From contig OZ252214.1 of assembly GCA_965248935.1 (NCBI GenBank), positions 4,526,001 through 4,590,000 on the forward strand: DNA of 64,000 nt. Direction: 5' to 3'. Position numbers and translations under genes: made by a program. Each line of letters starts with the position of its first letter. The stretch's first letter is position 1. This document shows positions 42,636 to 51,599 of the stretch, piece after piece. The notes beneath the pieces were generated by a model. That model worked only from the letters and a program-made list of their open reading frames with translations. It had not been told where the DNA came from and did no database searches. Origin of the DNA: G032773895 sp965248935. Lineage in GTDB: Bacteria > Pseudomonadota > Gammaproteobacteria > Pseudomonadales > Cellvibrionaceae.

Positions 42636-45600
42636 AATAACCTCTTGTTTAGGTTGTTGTGATTAGCTGGCCTTGGGTGTTTCCGCATCCTTGGTCAGCG
42701 CTTATAAAAAATTAACCTACTTGATTAAAACGGTTAGAGTCATGTTTGAGAATCAAACTCTCTAGCACGCTTTTAGCCACCTCCTTTTCTTGTGGTGAAA
42801 ACTGTTGTAAGGCTTCAAATTGCAGCCTTAGTTCATCATCCGGTCCTCGTTCGTCTTTATCAAAAAGTAGCAAATCTGCACTGATACTGAGTTCAACCGC
42901 TATTTTACGCAACACATCGAGTGTGGGCTGCGATGTAGCCGCCTCATAGCGCTTGAGTTGTGAGATATGAATACCAATAGCTTCAGCTAGTACTTGTTGA
43001 GTTAGTCCTTTCTTTTTGCGTAGTGTTGCCAGCCTTTCTGGGAAATCCATAAGCGTTAGTAAACTCAGTTGTGAAAAGCTCATCTTAACCCCAGGTTCTT
43101 ATGTGACTTGCAAAAGGTTGCATAAATGATACTATAAAAGTCTAGTTAAATCTACTTGACGGGATTCATATATGGCACGTCTACCAAAAGAGCAAATAGA
43201 GCGAATCAAATCAGAGGTATCTTTGCTTCGTTTGGTAGAAAACCAAGGCTACCAGCCTAAAAAGCAGGGGAAAGACTACGCCCTATGCTGCCCCTTCCAT
43301 GAAGAGAAAACCCCAAGTTGCATCATTAGCCCCAAAACCAATCTATTTCACTGCTTTGGCTGCGGCGCTGCCGGTTCAGTGATTGACTGGGTCATGAAAA
43401 CCCAAAGCGTCAGCTTTAGGTTTGCCTGCGAGCTTTTACAAAAAGATGTGAGCGCCGTGGGGGACACAAAATTAGTCACTAAAAATACCACCACCACCAT
43501 TACTCATACCTTAGCCGCTGAAGAACACGACAACACAGCCCTGTTAAACCATGTGGTGGAGTTTTACCACCAAACCTTAAAACACAGCCCAGAAGCTTTA
43601 GAGTACTTAAGCCAACGTGGCCTGCACTCCATGGAACTGATCGAACGCTTTAAGCTAGGTTACGCCAATAGAACCCTGGGATACCGTTTACCCAAAAGTA
43701 ATTACAAAGCCGGTAAGGAAATCCGTAAACAGTTGGTGGAGCTGGGTGTCTATCGAGAAAGTGGCCACGAACATTTTAACGGTTCCATCGTCGTCCCCAT
43801 TACCAACTCCGAAGGGAATATTGTTGAAGCCTATGGCCGCAAAATCACCCAAAAACTGAGTAAAGGCACCGCCAAACACCTTTACCTACCCGGCCCTCAT
43901 TCCGGTGTGTGGAACCAGGAAGGCTTGACCAATCAAAAAGAAGTGATTTTGTGTGAAGCCCTAATCGATGCCATGACCTTTTGGGTCAATGGCTATAAAA
44001 ACGTCACAGCAAGCTATGGAACAAACGGTTTTACGGCTGACCACTTAGCCGCCTTTAAAGAAAATAATATCGAACGTGTATTAATCGCCTATGACCGAGA
44101 TGAACCCGGAAACAACGCCGCAGAAAAACTCGCAGCGGAATTACAAAAAGAAGGCATTGCGTGTTATCGAATAGAAGTGCCAAAGGGAATGGACGTAAAC
44201 GAATACGCGCTCCAGGTAACGCCAGCAAATAAAAGTCTTGGCATACTGATTAGGTCTGCAACTTGGTTAGGCAATGGAAAAGCCCCGGAAAGACAAATAG
44301 ACATTGATACCGCTATTGCAGAATCAACGCCACCGGCTGAAGATAAAAAAGACTCTATTCCATTAGCCGCTAAACCTATCAACCTGGAAGAAGAGATTAA
44401 CCCTCCAGCCCAAGTATTACCCGAAGCTCCGGTATGTAACATTGAAGCGGAAGTCTCAGACAAGGAAACCTGTTTTACCTTCGGCCCCCGTAAATATCGT
44501 GTGCGTGGTCTGGATAAAAACAAAAACCTGGAAGCATTAAAAATCAATTTACTGGCGACCACCACAGAAGGCGTACACGTCGATAGCTTTGATTATTACT
44601 CCGCCAAACATAGGCAAAGCTTTATTAAAGTCGCGGCCCTAGAACTGGAATGCGAAGAAAGTATTCTTAAAAAAGACCTGGGGAAAATCCTACTCAAATT
44701 AGAAGAGCTGCAAGAAAAACACATTAATGGAGAACAAGCCGAACAGGAAAAAGTAAAAACCTTAACCGAAGTAGAACAAGAAACCGCATTAGAATTATTA
44801 CGTGATCCAGACCTATTAAACCGCATACTTACAGACTTTAACCGCTGCGGAGTAGTCGGGGAAGAAACCAATAAACTCGTGGGGTATCTGGCAACGAGTT
44901 CAAGAAAATTAGAGCGCCCCTTAGCCGTTATTATCCAAAGTACATCTGCTGCCGGTAAAAGCAGTTTAATGGATGCCGTACTAAACCTAATGCCCGAAAA
45001 CGAACGAGTGCAATACTCCGCCATGACCGGCCAAAGTCTGTTTTATATGGGTGAAACCAACCTTAAACATAAAATACTGGCGATAGCCGAAGAGGAAGGC
45101 GCCAGCAATGCAAGCTATGCGCTAAAACTCCTGCAATCAGAGGGTGAAATCACCATAGCCAGCACCGGAAAAGATGAAACCACCGGCGACTTAGTCACCA
45201 AAGAATACAGAGTAGAAGGCCCGGTTATGTTGTTCCTTACCACAACCGCCATCGACATTGACGAAGAACTCTTAAACCGCTGTTTAGTCTTAACCGTCAA
45301 CGAAAGCCGGGAACAAACCCAAGCCATCCACCAAGCCCAACGAAAGAGAAGAACCCTGGATGGGCTAGAAGCTAAACTACAAAAAGACCAGCTAGTAAAG
45401 CTGCACAGAAACGCACAAAGCCTGTTACGGCCACTGGCCGTAATCAATCCCTATGCCGACCAACTCACCTTCTTGGATGATAAAACGAGAACACGCCGTG
45501 ATCACGAAAAATACCTAACGTTAATCGACAGCATTGCACTGCTTCACCAATACCAACGTGATATTAAAACCGTGAATCACGGTGGTAAAACACTGGAATA

Positions 45601-46161
45601 TATCGAAACCCAACTAAGCGATATAGAAACGGCGAATAGATTAGCCCATGAAGTATTGGGCCGAACCCTCGATGAACTCCCGCCACAAACCAGAAAGCTA
45701 CTTAAGCTTATAAAAAACATGGTGGAACAACGCTGTGAACAAAACAGCCTGGAACAAAAAGACGTTCGTTTTAGCCGTAAAAATGTGCGTGACTATACGA
45801 ACTGGGGCAATACTCAATTAAAAATCCATATAAAACGATTAGAAGAGCTTGAGTATTTACTTGTTCACCGTGGCCAACGGGGTCAGTCCTATGAGTACGA
45901 ATTACTGTATGACGGAAAAGCCGAAGATCAAAACCAATTAATGGGGCTGATTAATACAAAAGCCATTAATAAAACCAACTACGACGCAAAGAAGTCGGGG
46001 TTAAATAAAAAGAAGTCGCCCCCTGGTCGGCCCCAAGTCGGTAGGGTGTCGGACTTACCAAAACCGCCGCAGCCCAACAGCCATAAGGCATTGCACGAAA
46101 GTGGATTAACAATGCCGGAAAGCACTATAAGAGAGGAAAATAAAAGTGAATCGCATCGTAC
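42396..46161. repeat. Right member of the 3766-bp direct repeat
   Basis: Counterpart of 34880-38645; see there. Here the left boundary continues into intact unit sequence, because the apparent edge at 34880 is made by the transposon. Confidence 0.88.
42712..43050 (-). CDS. XRE-family regulator of unit 3
   Basis: 112 aa, same sequence as the regulator at 35196, with the same divergent arrangement toward the primase gene and the same alternative start 33 bases upstream (43083). Confidence 0.88.
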   Translation of the reverse strand: MDFPERLATLRKKKGLTQQVLAEAIGIHISQLKRYEAATSQPTLDVLRKIAVELSISADLLLFDKDERGPDDELRLQFEALQQFSPQEKEVAKSVLESLILKHDSNRFNQVG

Positions 46162-46177
46162 CCTAGTGACGGTTTAA
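43172..46177 (+). CDS. Primase-helicase fusion, unit 3
   Basis: 1001 aa. CHC2 finger, TOPRIM and P-loop ATPase as in the unit 2 protein, with which it is identical up to SESHRT. It then ends LVTV, probably the original C-terminus since no palindromic insertion is present. The recombinase begins 5 bases after the stop. Confidence 0.9.
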   Translation: MARLPKEQIERIKSEVSLLRLVENQGYQPKKQGKDYALCCPFHEEKTPSCIISPKTNLFHCFGCGAAGSVIDWVMKTQSVSFRFACELLQKDVSAVGDTKLVTKNTTTTITHTLAAEEHDNTALLNHVVEFYHQTLKHSPEALEYLSQRGLHSMELIERFKLGYANRTLGYRLPKSNYKAGKEIRKQLVELGVYRESGHEHFNGSIVVPITNSEGNIVEAYGRKITQKLSKGTAKHLYLPGPHSGVWNQEGLTNQKEVILCEALIDAMTFWVNGYKNVTASYGTNGFTADHLAAFKENNIERVLIAYDRDEPGNNAAEKLAAELQKEGIACYRIEVPKGMDVNEYALQVTPANKSLGILIRSATWLGNGKAPERQIDIDTAIAESTPPAEDKKDSIPLAAKPINLEEEINPPAQVLPEAPVCNIEAEVSDKETCFTFGPRKYRVRGLDKNKNLEALKINLLATTTEGVHVDSFDYYSAKHRQSFIKVAALELECEESILKKDLGKILLKLEELQEKHINGEQAEQEKVKTLTEVEQETALELLRDPDLLNRILTDFNRCGVVGEETNKLVGYLATSSRKLERPLAVIIQSTSAAGKSSLMDAVLNLMPENERVQYSAMTGQSLFYMGETNLKHKILAIAEEEGASNASYALKLLQSEGEITIASTGKDETTGDLVTKEYRVEGPVMLFLTTTAIDIDEELLNRCLVLTVNESREQTQAIHQAQRKRRTLDGLEAKLQKDQLVKLHRNAQSLLRPLAVINPYADQLTFLDDKTRTRRDHEKYLTLIDSIALLHQYQRDIKTVNHGGKTLEYIETQLSDIETANRLAHEVLGRTLDELPPQTRKLLKLIKNMVEQRCEQNSLEQKDVRFSRKNVRDYTNWGNTQLKIHIKRLEELEYLLVHRGQRGQSYEYELLYDGKAEDQNQLMGLINTKAINKTNYDAKKSGLNKKKSPPGRPQVGRVSDLPKPPQPNSHKALHESGLTMPESTIREENKSESHRTLVTV

Positions 46178-46182
46178 TCAAC

Positions 46183-47202
46183 ATGGACAACCAAAGCATC
46201 CTCTTCCTTAGCCGCCTCTACCTCGATTACCTACACGCCCTGCACTACGCAGAAAGAACCATAGCCCACCGAGACACAACCCTAAGCCAATTTACCCTAT
46301 GGTGTGAGGAGCGGGGAATAGTCCGCGCTAACGAAGTGACCAAGCCCATCCTAGAACGATACCGACGACACCTGCACCACAGCCGAGATAGAAAAGGCAA
46401 TACGCTCAGCGCTAAAAACCAACTTGCGAGACTGATCCCATTACGCCAGTTTTTTAAATGGGCCACCCAACAAAACTACCTACTCTACAACCCCGCCAGC
46501 GAACTGGAATTACCACGAGTTGAAAAGCGTTTGCCCAAAGCCACCCTAAGTCCCGAAGAAGCCGAATTAATCCTAAGCCTACCCGATACCCAAACCGACG
46601 AAGGAATACGAGACCGAGCCATGCTGGAAATACTCTACAGCACCGGCATACGCCGGATGGAAGTGATTAACTTAACGCGAGTGGACTTACACCCCGACAG
46701 AGGTGTCTTAGCGGTTCGCCAAGGCAAGGGAAAGAAAGATCGCTTTGTGCCGATTAGTGAGCGCGCTATGGACTGGATAATCAAATACCTAGAAGAAGTC
46801 CGCCCAGGCTTTGCCATCCCTCTTCACAACGAAAGAGATCGACACAACCTGTTCCTCGATAAAAACGGACAACCCTTAAACCCAGATCAGCTCAGCCGAC
46901 TAGTGAGCAAATACATCAAACACGCCAACATCGGAAAAAGCGGGAGCTGCCACCTGTTTAGACATACCGTAGCCACACTTATGATGGACAACGGTGCCGA
47001 CATCCGCTTTATCCAGCAAATGCTGGGACACGCAAGCATCCTCACCACCGAGATCTATACCCATGTGAGCATTGTGAAGCTGAAGCAAGTGCATGAGATG
47101 ACCCACCCGACGATGCACCGCCAGCAACAGCGTAAGGACGAGAGAGCAGCAACGAAAGAGGAGTTATTGCTGACTCTGGATATTGAGGGGGATGAGGAAT
47201 GA
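46183..47202 (+). CDS. Tyrosine recombinase, XerC/D-like, unit 3
   Basis: 339 aa. All catalytic residues are retained (STGIRRMEV, HLFRHTVATLMM, LGHASILTTEIYTH). It differs from the unit 2 enzyme at scattered positions, mainly around residues 215-235 (GFAIPLHNERDRHNLFLDKNGQPLNPD) and at the C-terminus. Nucleotide differences are frequent and often silent, in contrast to the apparently identical primase region before it. Confidence 0.92.
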   Translation: MDNQSILFLSRLYLDYLHALHYAERTIAHRDTTLSQFTLWCEERGIVRANEVTKPILERYRRHLHHSRDRKGNTLSAKNQLARLIPLRQFFKWATQQNYLLYNPASELELPRVEKRLPKATLSPEEAELILSLPDTQTDEGIRDRAMLEILYSTGIRRMEVINLTRVDLHPDRGVLAVRQGKGKKDRFVPISERAMDWIIKYLEEVRPGFAIPLHNERDRHNLFLDKNGQPLNPDQLSRLVSKYIKHANIGKSGSCHLFRHTVATLMMDNGADIRFIQQMLGHASILTTEIYTHVSIVKLKQVHEMTHPTMHRQQQRKDERAATKEELLLTLDIEGDEE

Positions 47203-47235
47203 AGCGGGTATATTGTATAAAAAGGGTTTACATAT

Positions 47236-47292
47236 TAGCTATAATAGCTATAATAGCTATAATAGCTAATAGATACCCCCTATGAGGGGGTA
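47236..47292. promoter_or_regulatory. Repeat-rich control region of the Phd/RelE pair
   Basis: Three to four tandem copies of AGCTATAAT (47238-47266) are followed by a hairpin TACCCCC/GGGGGTA (47274-47280, 47286-47292). The location about 20-80 bases before the antitoxin fits an autoregulatory operator. Confidence 0.55.
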
Positions 47293-47313
47293 CGAATATC
47301 CGAGGTAATAGAT

Positions 47314-47547
47314 ATGAATGTAACAGCAACAGAACTTAAAAACCGCTTGGGTCAGTATCTTGAGGCGGCTCAATCTGAACCTGTCATCATTGAAAAGTCA
47401 GGCCGGGAAAGCAGTGTCGTGCTGTCCAAACGCCGTTATGACGAGCTGGTGGAGATGGAAGACAAACTCTGGAATATGAAAGCTCAGGAAACCGAGAAAG
47501 AAGGCTTTATGAATGATGATGAAGTGCAAGCACTGATAGGAAAATAA
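47314..47547 (+). CDS. Phd/YefM-type antitoxin
   Basis: 77-aa protein (MNVTATELKNRLGQYLEAAQSEPVIIEKSGRESSVVLSKRRYDELVE). This is the canonical Phd/YefM fold that binds operator DNA as dimers, with an unstructured acidic tail that blocks the toxin. GAGG precedes the start. It occupies the same slot as the ribbon-helix-helix antitoxin of unit 2. Confidence 0.92.
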   Translation: MNVTATELKNRLGQYLEAAQSEPVIIEKSGRESSVVLSKRRYDELVEMEDKLWNMKAQETEKEGFMNDDEVQALIGK

Positions 47548-47550
47548 CGA

Positions 47551-47826
47551 ATGGCGTTAGCACTTAAAATCTCACGTCAGGCAGGGCGTTTTATCAAGAC
47601 TCTGCCACCAAAACAATACAAGCAAGTGGTCAGTACTATGCTGGCCTTACTTTCGAATCCTGAGCCACACGACAGCAAACAACTGAAAGGCAGTAAAGAG
47701 AATAACCGTCGTGCTGATGTTGGTGAATACCGAATAGTTTATCGTGTTGAAGGAGAAGAGCTTCTTATCTTGGTTGCTGGCAAACGCAACGATGATGAAG
47801 TGTATAAAATATTAAACCGACAGTAA
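47551..47826 (+). CDS. RelE-family toxin
   Basis: 91-aa protein with the RelE pattern: KISRQAGRFIKTLPPKQYKQV, LLSNPEPHDSKQLKG, RRADVGEYRIVYRVEGEELLILVAGKRND. RelE toxins cleave mRNA in the ribosomal A site. The Arg-rich and Tyr positions of the active surface are present. It begins 3 bases after the antitoxin stop. Confidence 0.92.
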   Translation: MALALKISRQAGRFIKTLPPKQYKQVVSTMLALLSNPEPHDSKQLKGSKENNRRADVGEYRIVYRVEGEELLILVAGKRNDDEVYKILNRQ

Positions 47827-47874
47827 AAACAAAGCGTTGCACTTCGCCGGACAGTCAGAGTAACCCGCCGCGTT

Positions 47875-48530
47875 GCACATGGCTTGCAAACGCCGGTTAA
47901 TGCATCCGTGCCAAACCGGCATACATCCCATCCTTGCGAATAAACCCCGCAAGCCAAGGCGCCAAGCTCCCTTGTGCCAATCGGATAGAACGTACTCCGT
48001 AGCAAGCGCTAATAAGGTTGCGGCCCGCTCGTTCCTCGCTAAGCGCGCAGCTTCCATAGCCCGGAGCCCTGCGCGCACCTTGCCCAGCGCACTTCAGTTG
48101 TCTTGCCTTCCGTTCTGTGCGCATTGGCAAAAAGCCGCCCATGCTCCCGCCACTCCATGCCAGCCACCTTCCGCCGCGCTGCCCCGCACGCCCGCTAAAA
48201 GCGCGGGCGTTATTGCGCTTGGGGCGCAAGTGCTTGCTATGTGTTGCGGCAAGCCGCGCTTAAACCCTTTATGGCCATACCCTGCGCGCCACTTGCCCAG
48301 CGCTTCGCGCTGCCCCGCCCCTTCGGGGTGCCTTCGGCATGGCTTACTCAACCCAGTCTGTGCCAACTGGAAGACCGTGTCTGCTGTATGCCCCTTCAGT
48401 GTAGCCCCGTACTCAGGCTGTCAAGGCCGGGGCCCTTCGGGTGCTGTGCAGCCTTGACAACCTTGCGTGCGCGGCTCTGAAAGTGGGGCAAACAACCACC
48501 ACTAATCAGTGAATAATCAGGAGAAAAACG
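47875..48530. repeat. GC-rich, strongly folded conserved segment, unit 3
   Basis: Homologue of 40374-40899, with the same hairpins (arms at 48416-48427 and 48451-48462). It carries an additional block of about 130 bases (about 48187-48317) that starts with the palindromic GCCCGCTAAAAGCGCGGGC. The left 100 bases are more divergent than the right part, which is identical. Overlapping ORFs in both strands look like composition artefacts. Confidence 0.65.
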
Positions 48531-48764
48531 ATGAAATGGCAAATTGAAAAAATCATCAATGTTGCTAACGAATTGGCCAGTACAGGTAAAACGGCGGCAA
48601 GCACAGGTGAACAAATCGCCGCTGCGTTTACCTTAAACTGCATGGAATACCTACCGGCCAATTACGAGGATGCCGTCGAAGCTTGGGATCGTTTAGACGA
48701 AGAATGGCAAGACTATGTGCGGCTAATCAAACGGGACTATACCCACCTATTAGTGCCTTGGTAG
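48531..48764 (+). CDS. 77-aa conserved protein of unknown function, unit 3
   Basis: Identical to the unit 2 protein at 40900, with the same AGGAG ribosome-binding site. Acidic and helical. No family recognised. Confidence 0.7.
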   Translation: MKWQIEKIINVANELASTGKTAASTGEQIAAAFTLNCMEYLPANYEDAVEAWDRLDEEWQDYVRLIKRDYTHLLVPW

Positions 48765-48768
48765 GCAC

Positions 48769-48789
48769 AAGGGGCGCTTCGCGCCCCTT
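48769..48789 (+). terminator. Hairpin after the 77-aa gene, unit 3
   Basis: Same AAGGGGCGC/GCGCCCCTT stem-loop as at 41138, 4 bases after the stop. Confidence 0.55.
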
Positions 48790-48927
48790 AACCAAAAACC
48801 AAAAGAAAAAAGAAGCGGCTAAGGGGAAAGAGCGCGTCGGGGCAAAAAGTTATAGAATACACCCTGCGCTTGGTCGCAAGCCCTTTAACCCGTTGAAGGC
48901 ACTAAGAAAAATCTGTTACGAAGTAAA

Positions 48928-49359
48928 ATGGTGTGTCGGGTGCGTGCTTATGCACAAGAGGGTGGTGACCCAAGGGGGCCTGGGATTTATGACGGGATTG
49001 ATTGGTGGCAGATTGGGGCGGTTGCGTCAGAGACGGCAAATACACTAACAGCTATGATTCCAATTGTTGGTCCCCTTATCGCCCTCCAAAATGGCGGTAA
49101 AAGAGTTAAAAAGAAAGCAGGCATTAGTACTGGCCGTACTTCTCCAAACGACTTAAAAGAAAAGCTAGCTATGGACGAAGTGAAATCTAAACCGTCTGGT
49201 TACACTCCGCCGAGAATGCCGAAAATGAATGATAAAAAGAACGGGTTATATGCGGAAGATGGTTGGGTGAAGCGAACGCAAAATACTAATGGAGTGGAAA
49301 TCCATTATGTAGAGAATACCAAAACCGGTGAGTTCATTGATTTTAAGTTTAAGGATTAA
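48928..49359 (+). CDS. Orphan C-terminal toxin-like tip, unit 3
   Basis: Same entry sequence as in unit 2 (VCRVRAYAQEGG), then unrelated sequence: DPRGPGIYDGIDWWQIG, a hydrophobic helix (TLTAMIPIVGPLIAL), a basic linker and a C-terminal module DGWVKRTQNTNGVEIHYVENTKTGEFIDFKFKD typical of the extreme ends of polymorphic toxins. No signal or delivery domain and no ribosome-binding site. Probably a silent cassette. Activity unknown. Confidence 0.55.
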   Translation: MVCRVRAYAQEGGDPRGPGIYDGIDWWQIGAVASETANTLTAMIPIVGPLIALQNGGKRVKKKAGISTGRTSPNDLKEKLAMDEVKSKPSGYTPPRMPKMNDKKNGLYAEDGWVKRTQNTNGVEIHYVENTKTGEFIDFKFKD

Positions 49360-49364
49360 TTGTT

Positions 49365-49709
49365 TTGTATTTAAATAAATTAAATGAAACTTTGCATATT
49401 TGGTTGAATGGACAGGATATTGACGAGTGGTTGTTTGAGTCTTTTCGAGACTCAAACGTAAAAGTGCTCGATACTGTAGAGGCATACTCATTAATCGACG
49501 ATACGGTCGAGGTGTTGCTAAATCAGGCTGATGAATCAGCTTCAATTGAAGTGTTGGAAACTATCCTATGCCTAGCTAAAACTAGCTGTACTACTGAACC
49601 ACCTATGTCTATAGTTTCAAGGAAAAATGAATTAGATAGGCACTTTTCTAGTTTATGTGACTACGCTAAAAATAAGTTACTTGAACTTTATAGGTATTAT
49701 CGAATTTAG
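49365..49709 (+). CDS. Probable immunity partner of the unit 3 tip
   Basis: 114-aa soluble protein starting at a TTG with AAGGA upstream, 5 bases after the tip stop. Acidic and helical, with no signal peptide and no recognised family (NGQDIDEWLFESF, IDDTVEVLLNQADESASIEVLETILCLAK). The role is inferred from order and spacing, which mirror the unit 2 pair. Confidence 0.5.
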   Translation: MYLNKLNETLHIWLNGQDIDEWLFESFRDSNVKVLDTVEAYSLIDDTVEVLLNQADESASIEVLETILCLAKTSCTTEPPMSIVSRKNELDRHFSSLCDYAKNKLLELYRYYRI

Positions 49710-49776
49710 GTAAATAATTAAGATAGTTAAAAAAGTTAATGGGGACGTATTTATTTAATCCCTTATAGTTGCGCTG

Positions 49777-49803
49777 AAGCCCGGTTTTTAACCGGGCTTT
49801 TGT
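49777..49803 (+). terminator. Rho-independent terminator at the end of the unit array
   Basis: Perfect 10-bp stem AAGCCCGGTT/AACCGGGCTT (49777-49786, 49790-49799) followed by TTGTGTTTTT. No symE-like gene follows, so the array of units ends here. Confidence 0.85.
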
Positions 49804-50143
49804 GTTTTTACACCACGGTCAAAACCAGTTTTTTGTCATAGACCTCGATGATATAGGTGTAGAGCGCAAAATTACCATCGTAGTTTTTCCCACATTATTG
49901 GTCGTAGAATAATGAAGTTTTACGGCCAATTTCCCACACTCACATCGTAGACTTTTTTCTAATTATTATTTTTCCATCGTAGTCTTTACCAAAACCGATC
50001 CAAAAAATTCCCATCGTAAAATGGCACCCTGTTTTTTTAGATAATCGTGTTTACGATAAATTTGGCTGGCGGCCATAACACCCCACCTATAAAAAGTACG
50101 ATGCTATGGGTAATCTAAAAATGATCTAAAAATAATGGTTGGA

Positions 50144-50486
50144 TTAAGCGGTTTGTGCTTTGATCAGCTCTTCGTGAGAACGCCAATGGGGTTGAACTAA
50201 AATACCGTTCACATGGCTGAGGGTGACGATCTTTTTTGTTTCTCTACAGGCTTCGATCAAACTGCCATAACAGAGATTTCGGCACAACCGTACATTCCCT
50301 TGAGCTGATCGTAAGATAAGTTCGATAGCGCCTGGGTCAAAAGTGTTAATGCCGAGCCTAACCGCCTCTAATTCTTTGATGATATAACGTTCCAGGCCAT
50401 CGTCATTAAGTGAGTATATTGTTGCTGAATAGGTGATTCACCCCGGTTAAAGGGTTCCTTGGTTATACCAAAATAGACTTAATCAT
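50144..50486 (-). pseudogene. Internally deleted AAA ATPase of copy C
   Basis: The first codons (MIKSI...ITKEPFNRG) are joined out of frame, with a stop, to the C-terminal third (ITYSATIYSLNDDGLERYI...HVNGILVQPHWRSHEELIKAQ). The Walker A and B region is missing. Confidence 0.82.
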
Positions 50487-50496
50487 AATTCAGCCC

Positions 50497-50580
50497 CTCT
50501 TGTTTTACGTACCCTTGGCCTGCGTTATTAGGCATTAAAGTGAAGACTCAATACATTCGCTTCCCCCATTCGTTTATCGT
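50497..50580 (-). pseudogene. C-terminal scrap of the DDE transposase in copy C
   Basis: It encodes KRMGEANVLSLHFNA followed by stops, matching the last residues of the transposase (QRMGQAQLLDVHFNAQ). The whole catalytic core is gone. Confidence 0.7.
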
Positions 50581-50582
50581 TT

Positions 50583-50963
50583 GATAGGCTGCATTGACAG
50601 AAACCTCCAGGATTAACTGTGACAGGAAAAGAAAGAGTTCAGCGGCCCCATAGCGAAAGAAAGGGCAGCGATGGGCGACATAGAGTTGAATGGTCTTGCC
50701 ACAACCAGAATGACCATAACGGTTTGAGTAAAACACAGTTTGCCGACGGGTTGTTTTTCGAAAGAAGAGAGGTGTTTGTAAACAAAGCCATGGGAAACCA
50801 GGTGCCCATGCTTTTTGCAATGTTGGCAAGGAAGGCTTTCGTCCAAACAATCGAGAGACAAAGTGAAGGCATCCAGTGATGTGATATCGGGGTAAAACGT
50901 ATTCATGCTGAGTGGAGTAGAAAGAGAAGGTGGGGATTGTAGAGTGTCTGTGAGAAATTTCAA
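50583..50963 (-). pseudogene. Frameshifted zinc-ribbon gene of copy C
   Basis: The N-terminal half (MKFLTDTLQSPPSLSTPL...CQHCKKHGHLVSHGF) matches the protein at 30423. After KQPVGK the frame changes, and the rest (SNRYGHSGCGKTIQLYVAHRCPFFRYG) continues in another frame until the alignment stops. Not functional. Confidence 0.82.
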
Positions 50964-51087
50964 CTGACCGAATTAGCGTTGTGGTTCACCCAGTATTTTA
51001 CGATGGGTATTGGGTTAGAAAACAGGGGGTTTTACTATGGGAGTTTGGGAAGTAACAGTTTGGGAAGTAACAGTTTGGGAAGTAACA

Positions 51088-51599
51088 ATAATGTTTACGA
51101 ATGCTGATACAGCAAGTAGTACGGCGTATAGAAAATCAAACGCCTTCCCAACAAAATAGAATAAAAAAATTTTTGCATCTCAAAATTGTACAGGGAATGT
51201 GGGTTTACCGAATGGCTGTTGAAATGGGATGCTTATTTTACGATGATAATGTGGCTAGGTAATGGGCTTTTGTGCGGTGATAGTTTGGTAAGTAACGCCA
51301 TTGATTGAGCATTTAAAATCAGACTTTCGTTTATCATAGAATTACCTCAAAGGTAGACTTGGAGATGAGTTAAATATTCTGATGTTTACTTGTGCCTTCG
51401 TTTAAACTTACGCCGCTGATTGGATTGAGTACTTGCACGATTGACAATCGGTGGCCAACCCGCTAATACGAAAGCTTAATTAATTTTACCTGAAATACAT
51501 TTTGCAATATAGATTGTTTTTTATACTTGACTTGATTTTCCCGCCACTTTACTATCTGTTTTCGCTGTACCAGCATTAGACGCAAGTGGACTCTAGCAC
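51088..51599. other. Intergenic region before the second RHS gene
   Basis: About 510 bases without a gene. At 51235-51297 there is another degenerate transposon right end (TTTTACGATG ... GATAGTTTGGTAAGTAACG), so two ends lie in tandem. The remainder presumably contains the promoter of the giant gene; no clear element was recognised. Confidence 0.5.

Larger units (their letters stand above)
49858..51087. mobile_element. Decayed AAA/DDE transposon, copy C
   Basis: It starts TGTAGAGCGC and ends GGGAAGTAACA like copies A and B but is only about 1.2 kb. The ATPase gene has an internal deletion, the transposase is reduced to a C-terminal scrap, and the zinc-ribbon gene is frameshifted. The right terminus is present three times as a 15-bp tandem repeat (51043-51087). 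The flanking 5-mers do not match. Non-autonomous, though the ends could still be acted on in trans. Confidence 0.85.

Noticed and set aside
35656..49709. Integron with attC cassettes, suggested by a tyrosine recombinase beside variable cargo
   Set aside because: Each unit has its own recombinase fused into a primase operon, there are no arrays of short promoterless cassettes, and I see no attC-like imperfect palindrome after each cargo gene.
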